A DNA stretch of 64,000 nucleotides, from contig CAKMKJ010000014.1 in assembly GCA_927443345.1 (NCBI GenBank), forward strand, positions 36,120 through 100,119. Direction: 5' to 3'. The translations under genes and the position numbers were made by a program. Below are positions 52,470-62,600 of this stretch, piece by piece (positions within the stretch are counted from its first letter, which is position 1; each line of letters starts with the position of its first letter). A model generated the notes under the pieces. It worked only from the letters and a program-made list of their open reading frames with translations, ran no database searches and had not been told where the DNA came from. The stretch comes from an uncultured Anaerolineaceae bacterium. Lineage in GTDB: Bacteria; Chloroflexota; Anaerolineae; Anaerolineales; Anaerolineaceae.

Positions 52470-53537
52470 ATGAACATTTATGAAGACAAATACCTGCGCG
52501 AAAAAGTGAACCGCATCATCGCCAGGCAAAAAGAGGGCAAAATAGTCATTGCTGCCTATAAAGATGGCAGCGGACTACCAGCCAGGGAGGATCTCGGTCA
52601 GGAACTGACTCGAGCAGCTTACCCTTATGATTATGCGGTTGGGAAAGCCGGTTTTCTGAATTACGATTCAGAACTCGGTGCATACTTGTTTACCGCAAAA
52701 GCAGGTGAGAAACTGCCACCGGTTTTGGCCAACTACCGTCCTTTAGCTCTGGCAGAAGCGAATCTTGATGTGCCAGATAGGAGAATCAACATCCAATGTG
52801 GCGAAGCCAGTGTCACCTTCACCGGTGTGCAGCCCTGGAAAGGACTGTACGATGTTCTCCGGGAACTCAACGAAGAGCTTGCACGGAGCAATGCCGGGAT
52901 CGTCATCTGGAAAATCATTCCAAAGGAAAATGGTAAAGACAAACTTGGTAATCGTCTGTTTCCAGAAGCAGTCCCAAAGCTGCGTAATGGGCAGGCGATG
53001 GCGCATGTTACTGGTTATGCCTATGACAGCGACCATTTCCTGGCTTATATCGGCTTGGTAGGTTACAAGACCAGCCTAGAGTCGCTACGGGTGACGATCA
53101 TGTGTGCCAAACCGCTGCAAATAACGCAGGATGGTGTGGGCGATGTTAGCCTTATCCCCACTGACAAGTATGAACAAGCCTGGCAAGCTATGCCGGAATA
53201 CACCAGCCATCATGTTGGTTTCGTATCACGGTTAGGAGTGCCTGGAAAATGGGAACCAGAAGATCTCAGCGCATATCTGCTTGTCTTCCGAGGGACGCTT
53301 GACGCAGAGGATGAAATGATCCGGCTCTTCATCGAGCGGATCAAGGAAGCTCTTGAAGTGCCGATCCTGGACGATTGGGGAGTTACTCTGTGGAGACAAG
53401 CTCGCAACCAGAAGCTGGTTCAAGACCTGGTCACAGGCGGCGATTGCATCCTGGGAGCCAGAATTGACCTGCATGCTGACTGGCAGGAATTGTTGACCGA
53501 GTTATTGGCACAGGAGGATATCTCACTAACCGTCTGA
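52470..53537 (+). CDS. Unknown protein of 355 residues, operon D
   Basis: ATG at 52470 behind AGGAGG. No recognised motif. The N-terminal part is charged (YLREKVNRIIARQKEGKIVI). The middle has alternating beta segments (HVTGYAYDSDHFLAYIGLVGY). The C-terminus has YLLVFRGTLDAEDEMIRLFIE. Because it sits between the clamp and the methylase-helicase, a DNA-handling role is a fair guess, not shown by sequence. Confidence 0.5.
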   Translation: MNIYEDKYLREKVNRIIARQKEGKIVIAAYKDGSGLPAREDLGQELTRAAYPYDYAVGKAGFLNYDSELGAYLFTAKAGEKLPPVLANYRPLALAEANLDVPDRRINIQCGEASVTFTGVQPWKGLYDVLRELNEELARSNAGIVIWKIIPKENGKDKLGNRLFPEAVPKLRNGQAMAHVTGYAYDSDHFLAYIGLVGYKTSLESLRVTIMCAKPLQITQDGVGDVSLIPTDKYEQAWQAMPEYTSHHVGFVSRLGVPGKWEPEDLSAYLLVFRGTLDAEDEMIRLFIERIKEALEVPILDDWGVTLWRQARNQKLVQDLVTGGDCILGARIDLHADWQELLTELLAQEDISLTV

Positions 53538-53560
53538 ACGAACAAGAAAAACTACTCTCA

Positions 53561-53632
53561 ATATCACCCCGGAGGGGGCGCTTTTCATCCCCTCAAGGGG
53601 TGGGACGCGTCTCCTGCGGGGATATTTTTACC
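53561..53632 (+). terminator. Multi-branched terminator-like structure before the methylase-helicase
   Basis: Outer stem ATAT and CCCCG (53561-53571, with a 2-nt bulge) pairs with CGGGG and ATAT (53617-53625), then TTTTT. Inside are GGAG/CTCC and the hairpin CCCCT-CA-AGGGG. The inner CATCCCC...GGGGTGG resembles the inner part of the hairpin at 49814, suggesting a related element. The next RBS AAAAGGAG follows within 8 nt. Confidence 0.6.
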
Positions 53633-53646
53633 AAAAGGAGTGAAAA

Positions 53647-56600
53647 ATGCGTCCACCAGCAATCGAACGAATGGGGTATTACCCCACAGATGACCCGGTT
53701 GTCGAGATCATCCGTACTTACCTGAAACCGTCCATAGAAAAAGGGCGGTTATTTGATCCGTGCGCAGGAGAAGGCAAAACCGTTTCTGCCTTGGGCAATG
53801 CGCTAAACTGCGAAACCTGGGGTGTCGAACTCTCCCCGGAACGAACTGAGAAGGCACAAAATGCGATGGATAAGGTTTACCAGGCACCCTGGCAGGCCTG
53901 TGTTCTGAGCGACGAAAGTGTTTCCTGGCTCTACCTAAATCCACCATACGAGTTTGACCGTTTCGATGGCCAAAAACGGCTGGAATGGGATTTTCTCAAG
54001 ACGACCACATCCAAATTGATGCGCGGTGGGTTGCTGACCTATATCATTCCCCAGAAGATTTTAGGGATGATGGAAGTTGCCCGTCTGTTAGCAGGTCACT
54101 ATGAAGCCATCACGGTCTATCGTTTTCCGGATAGCCTCTACGAAAAGTTCAAACAGGTAGTGGTGCTGGCTTACAAGCGCAAAGTCTTTCATGCTCCCAC
54201 CGACAAGGAGGTGCTTTCCCTGCAAAATCTGGCTATTACAGAACTGGAACCCATCGAAACCGCTATTGAACCAGTCTATGAACTGCTGCCCGCGCCTTCA
54301 CGTGGTGCGAACGGCAAACCGATCGTGTTCAAGCGTACGGATTGGGAACCGGATGAAGTGGTTGAAGCCACGATTGAAGCAGGTGTCCATAAGACCAGCG
54401 AATGGCTGGATCTGATCCACCCCATGCGGGGATTGGCGCAGTTATCACAACCGGTTATGCCCTTAAAAAAAGGTCATATTGCCATGCTCATGGCCTCTGG
54501 CATGATGGGCACAGTGCGCTTGACTGATGAAGCGGGTAAACCCATGCTCATAAAAGGACGGGTGATCAAGGTGGTCGAGAAGACCGAGCAACCTGACTCC
54601 AAGGAGGCGGATACAGTAGTGGAAACCTACAAAGACCGTTTCGTGACAACGGTGGCTGTCCTAAAGCAGGATGGTATCCAGGTGATCCAGGACGTGAAAG
54701 GGCTTTCGGAGTTTATGAAAGCTCATGGCGAGAAGATCGCTGCGCATGTTCTGGAAACCTACAAACCGCTCTACAATCTTGACCCGACGCAAAAGGAAGT
54801 CACCGTTCTAGATGCACTCGGGAAACGGCGTAAGCCGTTACCGGGACAGGAACGAGCTGGATTGTTACCTGCCCAACGGCACGCTGCAGCGGCTTTGGCG
54901 CGCTCGATTCGTAAAAACGGCGTGGCGAACTGCCAGGCAGAAATGGGTACGGGGAAAACAACAATATCAACAGGTGTACTCGAATTGCTTGATGCCTATC
55001 CAGCAATCGTCCTTTGTCCACCGCACCTCGTTCCCAAGTGGATCCGTGAGATCGAAGAAGTGATCCCCGACGCACATGCACGAGAACTACGGCGTATTGG
55101 TCGAAATAGTGACGAGGTTTATGATGCTAATGATGTTCGTGATTTCCTGGAACAATATCAGCAAGCCAGTGAAACGGCTCAAAGAACAGGAGGCGCAAAA
55201 CCTAAATGGGTGGCAATCGTTGCCCATACCTCTGCCAAGTTCGGTGCAGGTTGGCAGCCGGCAGTAATTACTCGAAAGGCAAGAGATCCGCTAACCGGTA
55301 AATTCGTGGATGCTTGTGCCTGCCCTGGTTGTGGCAAAGTTGTGATGTTCGAGAAGGACGGTTTCTTTGTTCCCTTGACTGACACAGATGAATTGGCAGA
55401 AAAACGCCAATTTTGTCACAATCGTGTCCCTGGATGGGAGTTGGATGCAGATGGAAGGACCAAACTTGATGCCAACGGCGACTCAGTATGGGGTACACGT
55501 CCATGTGGAACACCGCTCTTTGAGTTCAATGGAGCACGGCGGCATAGCATTTCGGAGTACATTACCAAGCATGCCAAGGGCGCTTTCAAGCTACTAATTG
55601 CCGATGAGGTGCATCAATTCAAATCCAAATCATCGGATCGTGGTGTGGCGTTTCACCAATTGGTAACATCAACTAAGTGGACGCTGACCCTCACCGGCAC
55701 GTTCTTTGGTGGGAAAAGCACCTCTATCTTCTGGTTACTTCATCGTTTGAACCATGGTGTCCGACGTGACTTTGCCTTTCATGATGAGAAACGCTGGGCT
55801 CGACTCTATGGTGTACTCGAAACAACACGCAGGAGAAGACGTGATGATGACGCGGATGAGGATGGTGTGTACACCGGCAACAGGCGCTACCGTAACCAGG
55901 CCAAAGAACAGCCGGGTGTCAGCCCGGCTATTGTGAGTCGGTTGTTAGACACGACTATCTTCCTGAGTTTGAAGGATCTGAACATGGCGATGCCGACTTA
56001 CAAAGAAGAGGTGGTTGCCCTGGATATGCTAGACAACCAGGGGCAGCAATACCACAACATGGATAGGAGTCTGAAGCAATTAGCGGTTCAATCCAGTCGA
56101 TACCTTTCCACCTGGCTTCAATGGAGCCTGGCACGACCTAACTCGGCTTTTCGGGATGAGGTTGTGCTAGTGGATGAGGTAGATGACGAGGATGGAAAAT
56201 CAATCCGAAAAGTACCGCTGATGGAGTTGCCGGCAATTAACCCGAATGGCCACAAATGGCTACCAAAGGAAAACTGGCTGGCTGACTTCTGCAAAATCGA
56301 GAAGCAGCAAGGGCGCAAAGTGCTGATCTATGTTCGTCAGACTGGCACCCGCGATATTCAAGATCGGGTGATGATGCCTCTGCAAGCCAACGGGCTGAGA
56401 GTGTCCATTCTAGGCGGTAATGTTGACCCTCGCAAGCGAGAGGAATGGATCGCCAAACGTGTGAATACAATCGATGTTTTGATTTGTAACCCCCGGCTAG
56501 TGGAAACAGGCCTCGACTTGGTGCAATTCTCAACCGTGGTGTTCTTCGAGATCGAATATTCGCTCTATACGTTGTGGCAAAGCGTGCGACGTGTATGGCG

Positions 56601-57003
56601 ATTGGGACAGACCCAACCGGTCAAAGCAATTTTCTCGGTGTACTCGTCAGCGATGGAAGCAACTGCGCTGGCCCTTATGGGAAAAAAGATGAAAGCCGCG
56701 CAACTCGTTTACGGGGATGAGGTCGGAGGTGCGATTGTTCCAGAGGAGGAAGGTGACTTTCTCACTCAGCTTGCTCGTGATGTGCTGGAGGGTGCGAAGC
56801 TCTCTGACTTACAAACCTTGTTTGCTGATGATCTGCAAGTCAGCCACAATCCAATGGGCAGCCTGACGACCCCGAGCGCAGTGATCATTCCTAGTCCGAA
56901 AGTGATGACCTGGGATGATTGGATTAGCCAAAAGACAGTTGTTATTAGGCGGACAAGGAGAAAGGAGGTGATTCCGGAGGGACAGATGGGATTTGGAATA
57001 TAA
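53647..57003 (+). CDS. DNA methylase (DUF6094-like)-helicase fusion protein
   Basis: 1118 residues. The N-terminal about 180 residues are an N6-adenine type methyltransferase with the SAM-binding motif DPCAGEGKT (37-45) and catalytic NPPY (98-101). Residues about 400-1050 are an SF2/SNF2-like helicase: Walker A AEMGTGKTT (431-439), DEVH (653-656), and the C-terminal motifs LICNPRLVETGLDLV and QSVRRVWRLGQ. A CACPGCG cluster around 557 suggests a zinc site between. Such methylase-helicase fusions are typical of integrative and phage-like elements; they may mark or remodel element DNA. The two activities on one chain resemble self-marking defence or anti-restriction. Confidence 0.8.
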   Translation: MRPPAIERMGYYPTDDPVVEIIRTYLKPSIEKGRLFDPCAGEGKTVSALGNALNCETWGVELSPERTEKAQNAMDKVYQAPWQACVLSDESVSWLYLNPPYEFDRFDGQKRLEWDFLKTTTSKLMRGGLLTYIIPQKILGMMEVARLLAGHYEAITVYRFPDSLYEKFKQVVVLAYKRKVFHAPTDKEVLSLQNLAITELEPIETAIEPVYELLPAPSRGANGKPIVFKRTDWEPDEVVEATIEAGVHKTSEWLDLIHPMRGLAQLSQPVMPLKKGHIAMLMASGMMGTVRLTDEAGKPMLIKGRVIKVVEKTEQPDSKEADTVVETYKDRFVTTVAVLKQDGIQVIQDVKGLSEFMKAHGEKIAAHVLETYKPLYNLDPTQKEVTVLDALGKRRKPLPGQERAGLLPAQRHAAAALARSIRKNGVANCQAEMGTGKTTISTGVLELLDAYPAIVLCPPHLVPKWIREIEEVIPDAHARELRRIGRNSDEVYDANDVRDFLEQYQQASETAQRTGGAKPKWVAIVAHTSAKFGAGWQPAVITRKARDPLTGKFVDACACPGCGKVVMFEKDGFFVPLTDTDELAEKRQFCHNRVPGWELDADGRTKLDANGDSVWGTRPCGTPLFEFNGARRHSISEYITKHAKGAFKLLIADEVHQFKSKSSDRGVAFHQLVTSTKWTLTLTGTFFGGKSTSIFWLLHRLNHGVRRDFAFHDEKRWARLYGVLETTRRRRRDDDADEDGVYTGNRRYRNQAKEQPGVSPAIVSRLLDTTIFLSLKDLNMAMPTYKEEVVALDMLDNQGQQYHNMDRSLKQLAVQSSRYLSTWLQWSLARPNSAFRDEVVLVDEVDDEDGKSIRKVPLMELPAINPNGHKWLPKENWLADFCKIEKQQGRKVLIYVRQTGTRDIQDRVMMPLQANGLRVSILGGNVDPRKREEWIAKRVNTIDVLICNPRLVETGLDLVQFSTVVFFEIEYSLYTLWQSVRRVWRLGQTQPVKAIFSVYSSAMEATALALMGKKMKAAQLVYGDEVGGAIVPEEEGDFLTQLARDVLEGAKLSDLQTLFADDLQVSHNPMGSLTTPSAVIIPSPKVMTWDDWISQKTVVIRRTRRKEVIPEGQMGFGI

Positions 57004-57042
57004 GGAAAACAGGCCCCAGCAGAATATCGGGGCCTGTTTTCC
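57004..57042. terminator. Bidirectional terminator between operon D and the Druantia-like operon
   Basis: Perfect 14-bp stem GGAAAACAGGCCCC (57004-57017) with its complement at 57029-57042, loop 11 nt. It begins 1 nt after the helicase stop and separates the two convergent units. Confidence 0.8.
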
Positions 57043-57150
57043 ATTAAGGTACAAGTTATTGTCTTTGTGCATAATTCGTATTATTAGTTACCATGCAGTA
57101 GATTTTCCCTGTTTGGGATTCAATCATCCTCAGAGAAGATCCTGGTATGT

Positions 57151-58434
57151 TTATAGAATTGCCAATTGTTCCATTTGCTCTTCTGCATCGATAGCTGTAC
57201 CTAGTTCGTTTCCTATATTTATTCGCTCCAGGATTTGGTTGCGTTGGAATTGCTGATATTGTTGGTCTCTAGTTGAACGTGGAATTACCCATCGATTGAG
57301 CGCGGCCGTAGAAATAGTCTCTATTGATGGCCTGAGCAAATTTGATTCACGGGTTCGACCACATAAGAAATCTTTGAAATCGGATGCCATTGGCATTGCA
57401 TAAACCTCGCGGTGGATACCATGCCGAATCAATTCTTCATCTAAACCGAGGTACTTTAAACCTACCCTAAGAACACGGAAACGCCAATTTGGACCTTGTC
57501 CAAATTGATGACCGTTTGCATACGGATGATTCTCAACAACTAGTAGTTGACGAATGCGTTCGAAAAGGTCATTGGATAATTGAAAATGTCCATATCCGCG
57601 CGTTTCTCCAATTTTTTGCAATTTGACCAACGGTATTCCATTATGATCAATTAATTTCAGCCTATTATAAAGCGATGAACGGCCTAGAGCTGACGTAACA
57701 GTAACAAGCATTAATTTTGCTGCTTTGTTCTGGCCACTGATGATTCCTTTCACATTTCCATATTTCTGCGAAAATGCCTGACTTACTTCTGATGAACCAA
57801 TTAACGAAGCAACCAGTTTTCCTCCAAGTATCTCATTATAAGGAGGAACAGCACCTACCACATATGCATCCATTAAATGAACAAGCCGTTCACGACGATC
57901 ATTCACATCCCAACCAATCCACTGATCACGGCAACCCAAATTAAATACAGGGTCACCTAAGGCAAAAATCCCAATCAATTTGCCATTATACTGATCTCGA
58001 ACGAGAAACCGCATACGGCGGCCATAACCATGAGATACTGGTACAGACCAAAGTAGGGTAGCCAAGCGAAACAAATTGCCGGTCCAATGGTCACTAAAAA
58101 CAGGAACAAGCTCAGGGTTTATTCTTTCTGGATTTACTTCGTCTCCATTTGCGAAGTAATCTATTAGGTGGTTCACGTACCGCCCAATTGCCTGCCATTG
58201 ATGCTGTGCAACTTCCTGGCGTTGCTGGGCATGGCTAAAGCGAATAATTTCTTTGTCAGGCGCTTCTGCATTTGTTTCGGGAAGTCGAAGTGACTCAATA
58301 TGCGCCAAAATATCCATACGCAATTGCGTTATAGCCGGATCCTCAACAATAACAGGCTCAGCTAATGGACTAGGGCAAAGTTCTTCTGGTGCAATATTCA
58401 TATAATCAATAATTGGATCCGTTTGATTTAACAT
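57151..58434 (-). CDS. DUF4338 protein, DruA-like (Druantia anti-phage component)
   Basis: A 427-residue protein. The conserved core is visible at about 137-176 as YGRRMRFLVRD, IFALGDPVFNLGCRDQWIGWD, then KYGNVKGIISGQN and YNRLKLI, the pattern of DUF4338 proteins, of which DruA of Druantia type I is the named example. The biochemistry is unresolved. It is the third gene of the minus-strand operon; a 54-nt gap separates it from the nuclease. On its own strand TATAAT lies just before the ATG and no ribosome binding site is seen, so it may also be transcribed from a near-leaderless promoter. Confidence 0.72.
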   Translation of the reverse strand: MLNQTDPIIDYMNIAPEELCPSPLAEPVIVEDPAITQLRMDILAHIESLRLPETNAEAPDKEIIRFSHAQQRQEVAQHQWQAIGRYVNHLIDYFANGDEVNPERINPELVPVFSDHWTGNLFRLATLLWSVPVSHGYGRRMRFLVRDQYNGKLIGIFALGDPVFNLGCRDQWIGWDVNDRRERLVHLMDAYVVGAVPPYNEILGGKLVASLIGSSEVSQAFSQKYGNVKGIISGQNKAAKLMLVTVTSALGRSSLYNRLKLIDHNGIPLVKLQKIGETRGYGHFQLSNDLFERIRQLLVVENHPYANGHQFGQGPNWRFRVLRVGLKYLGLDEELIRHGIHREVYAMPMASDFKDFLCGRTRESNLLRPSIETISTAALNRWVIPRSTRDQQYQQFQRNQILERINIGNELGTAIDAEEQMEQLAIL

Positions 58435-58488
58435 TTAATTATTATACTAAACTGCGTTCTAAAGTTACCAAATTCGAAATCCTAGTAA

Positions 58489-59667
58489 TTACCGGGATTG
58501 CAAAAGATACAATTCTGAATATTCAGAAAAAACTGCTAGGGGAGTATAAGGAGCTCCTTGAAGCCTCGCATCCAAAATTAGAACTGTTTGACCAATTTTT
58601 GCATTGTACAAATGCGGCAATCTTTCCTCTGGTGTCGAAAGTCGGACTGTTGCATTTCTCCAGGCAATCGTTAGGTGCCATCGATGATTAATCAAGTCTA
58701 AACGTGTAATCCTTCCAGAAAAGCCAAAGGAGGCACGCTCTATTGCTTGAAGATGAGAGTTTTCTTCTGATTGCCATGACCAGAAAGGTTTACACCAAGG
58801 ACGATATTCGCAAATAGTGCACGTATCGCCAGGAATAGCCAATCTTGTTAATGAAAGCTCCTTCTGAAGGTTTTTAATTATTGTGGTGGATTCCTGTGCG
58901 ATCTTTATGCATACTTCAGGATCAACAGAAACAGGATAAGCCTTCCCTGCTAAAGGGTAGACAACGAATCCTGAAATCGGCCAATCGCCACGGGTTTCGT
59001 GCCACATCAGACTATATAGTTGTATCTGCCGTTGATAACGACCAGGCAAATCGTCTCTCAAGGCAGACTTGAAATCATAAATAACAGTTCCGTCACTTGT
59101 ATGTTCTACCCGGTCAATCCTTCCTTGAAATAAGCCATCTTTGGATCGTACTGGTACTTCAACTTCAATTGGAACAGAATCCGAATCTATTCTGGGCATT
59201 TCGTGAGTAGAATTTTTACCTGGCTCATTTGGATCAGAATGGATAAATGAAGTTGGGGTGAAACCCAATTCAACATACCGCATTGCTTCAAGTAGAATCG
59301 CTTCAACTGCCCGATCAACACGAGTTGTGTCTCTTGGCAAGGATTTCTCTCTTGGACGCGCTAGGGCATCAATTTCCTGGTGATGTAATTCATTCTCAAA
59401 TCTTTCACGAGCCTCTTTCACAGCAGTTTCTTGATCGTTTGGAAGCCCTTTTTCATAAAAAGATTGGAGCGTTCTATGAAAAGCAGTCCCGATCCGAACA
59501 GGATAATCCATTCTGCGCTCGTATCCAGGAGAGGCATCAAAGCAACTGCGTAGAGGACAGGAGCGAACAATTTCTACAATGGATGGTCCAAAAGGAGAAT
59601 TAGGTCGCACGTGTGGCGGCCAGTTTTCGTCTTCAGAAAGTATGTATGAAAAAGACGTAGTGGTCAT
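58489..59667 (-). CDS. PD-(D/E)xK nuclease with Cas4/AddB-type Fe-S cluster cysteines
   Basis: ATG at 59667 overlaps the stop of the upstream helicase gene by 4 nt (ATGA), so the two are translationally coupled; 392 residues. RecB-family motifs: GTAFHRTLQ (His64), GRIDRVE (Asp185), VIYDFKSAL (Asp198, Lys200) and QIQLYSL (Q-motif near 214). Four cysteines expected of a 4Fe-4S cluster are one N-terminal (SCPLR, Cys37) and three C-terminal (CTICEYRPWC, 283, 286, 292). All active-site residues are present, so it should be an active exonuclease or endonuclease. It is the middle gene of the defence-like operon. Confidence 0.82.
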   Translation of the reverse strand: MTTTSFSYILSEDENWPPHVRPNSPFGPSIVEIVRSCPLRSCFDASPGYERRMDYPVRIGTAFHRTLQSFYEKGLPNDQETAVKEARERFENELHHQEIDALARPREKSLPRDTTRVDRAVEAILLEAMRYVELGFTPTSFIHSDPNEPGKNSTHEMPRIDSDSVPIEVEVPVRSKDGLFQGRIDRVEHTSDGTVIYDFKSALRDDLPGRYQRQIQLYSLMWHETRGDWPISGFVVYPLAGKAYPVSVDPEVCIKIAQESTTIIKNLQKELSLTRLAIPGDTCTICEYRPWCKPFWSWQSEENSHLQAIERASFGFSGRITRLDLINHRWHLTIAWRNATVRLSTPEERLPHLYNAKIGQTVLILDARLQGAPYTPLAVFSEYSELYLLQSR

Positions 59668-62600
59668 GGTTGTATCAAATGATTCAACACCCAAAATGGT
59701 CGCCGTTCCAAATCAAATGTTGAATGAATTGCGGGTCGCAAGCCAGCCGCCGCGACAGCCGCTCGTTCTGGAGATGTCGGTTTCCCTTGGAGAGGATGGA
59801 TTACCCATAATGCTGTCTTTTGCCCTGAGGTATCCTCAAGAATGACCGGAAAATAGTAACCAGTTATGGTGCAAGGGGCTAGAATTTTATACGCGGCACG
59901 TGCATACTCAATGAAGCCAGATGCAGCACGATCCGCTTGTTCCCGGCTCACACTTGGAATTTCTCCTCTTAGTAGATATTTCAACACAGCAGAACCTAAA
60001 TGCCTATCAAGTATAGGATGAATCATCTGGTTGTTATAATCGTACATGCATTGGTAGCATGCACCTGGACAATCTGGATTAGAACAGTGCTCCCCAAGTT
60101 CCAACGCTTTTTCTAAAATAGCTTGAAGATTACTTTCAATCGCCCGAGCATATCCTGCCCCCCCTGGAACATCATCATAGAGGAATACCTCTCCATGGAT
60201 TCGGTGGGGTGGCCGACGGACTGCACGGACGCCGACCTTAAGTTCTCCCGGATCCACTTGAAGAACAATAGCAGATGCATTAGCTATAAGGGTTCCAAAA
60301 GACTGCCAGACTGCCCGACCAGAAGGTTCATAAAATGAAGCATCTAATCCATCGGTAAGGTCGACTCCCAGAAGGATTACTTCACTATGAAACTTATGTC
60401 CAAGGATAGCAAAATTTGTGAAGTCAGTTCGATTCGGACACGGATCGCTATATCTTGGGCCAAGCGTACGTCCATAATGTGGAGGTATATTGGAAGGATA
60501 ATTATGAGAAGTAGGATCTTCTGGATCCAGCATACGACCACACTTCGGACAAATCAGAAATCCGGGGGCTTTTGGATTAGGTCCGTTATTACTAATAAAT
60601 AAGTCGCCAACCCGTACGTATTTGTAAAGATTGGGGGCGAAAGGCTCTTGAGACTTCCCACCGGCAAAGGAAGTTTTTCCGACTAGCAGTCTTGCGGCAG
60701 TGACCATTCCAGCTCGTTCTCGCCCTTCTCCACTATATTCTCGTCTGCCTGCACGAGGTAGATTCCAATCAACAGTGAAACCAGGAGGTCTCAGGTAAGG
60801 GGTTAGTATCAGGTTAGAACTTCCACATTCGTCACAAACATCGGGCGGTCGAACCGTGACCGGTGTTATCGCGATGGATTTACAGTCGTAGCATTCGACA
60901 AGTTGCTCTTTGGGTAAGTAATCGGGGTTCTTCTCAAAACCGGAATACAGTGCAGCTGATTGGTAAATGTACGTGTTTGGAAATTCCCCACGGATTACTT
61001 CTGCTCCTGGAGCGTATTCCGCCAGTGCAATTTTAATATCTCTTTGCATCCCACTATCGCCATTTTCATTGTCGTTGTTTTGATTAGATTCTGTGGGAAT
61101 ATTCAGACTGACGACATCAACAGGAAAAGCATATTTCGGCAGTAAACCACTATTAATCAAGGAAGAGAAAAGATCGTCATTCCCATCTTGTTGAACAACA
61201 ACATCTTGTATTTCAGCTACAAGAGTGTCAAGCCATCCGCTAATATGGCTTTTAAAAGCTGGGTCTACAATCTTTTGGCATCGAACAATAAGTGGAGCTC
61301 GACTACCTGCCAGGTACGCTGTCAGTTTATCAGCCAGTTGTCTAGTTCCAAATTCTCGCACTTTTCCCCAAGTAGCAAAGAGATTGGCAGCAGGTTGGCT
61401 ATGGCTCAATCTGAAGAAAAAGTCCTGTAAGATCAATGCCCGCACATGGCGATGGGCAATTACTTCATTTTGGATATAAAGTGCAGGCACTCTCGGCGGT
61501 TGGCTGACAATTTCAGGCGGACGATTAAAGTAGTATTGATCATGACTTCGCGGTTGTGCAAATGAAAGCACGGTAGCAATCGCACTTCCTCGCCGACCAG
61601 CTCGTCCAGCGCGTTGTTGATAATTTGCAACAGAAGGAGGAATGTTTCTTAGCGCCACACAAAGAAGGGAACCGATATCAATGCCCATTTCCATCGTAGT
61701 TGTTACCGAAAGGATATCAACACGGTGATCGAAAGGATTTTGGTTTTCATGAAACAAATCTTGGAACCAGCGTTCTAAATCTCGAGCCTCATAACCAGGA
61801 ATCTGGGCAGAATGCTCTATTGCCCTCAGAGGATAGGGGTCCTCAAAAATTGTCTGGTTCAATACAAGTTGTGCATTTCTACGATAATAGTTGATTAAGC
61901 TTGTAGCTGAGTATGGAATCGTTTTTTGCCCACAACGTACACATGTGTTAAGGACGGTTTCACTCATGACGTAACCACAAGCACCACATCGTTCTACCGT
62001 ATCACTTATGGGATGTAAACCAAAAATATCGATTCGAATTCCCCATGGATATTGATTATTGCCCAACCTTTGGCCAGCTATACTTAATATTTTCGCGCCA
62101 ATCAAAGCATCCCATAAGGGTTTACGTAAATTTGCTCGCCAACGATCTGCATCTTCCTGCTTTTTTAATCGGCCATTTGATACGAGAGCGCGGCTTACAG
62201 CATTCACATAACGACCTAATTTTCTGTAATGCTCTAAATTGTATGGAATCGCATTATTGCCAAAGGCGCGCTCACCCCAAAATATCACTTTCTGTTCATA
62301 ATCTTCAAGCAAAGTTCTAGGAAAACCATGTTTCCATGCCCAAGGCTCTTGATCTCCTGGGGGTAATAGGATATTTTCGGTAGCAAGGATACGGGCAATA
62401 GATCGGATAAAGACATCCGTTTCGTCATCCGATAAAGGATCCAAGCTGCCTTCCGGTAACGCAACTCGCCAACTTGCCAATCCAAGGGGTTCAAGGTTAT
62501 ATTCGACTTCTGCTAGTTCCCTGCGAAGTGCCAAATCGAAGTACGTTTTTAGTCGAGATGCTACATCGAGATCACCTGCTTCAACTTTTGCAAAGAAATC

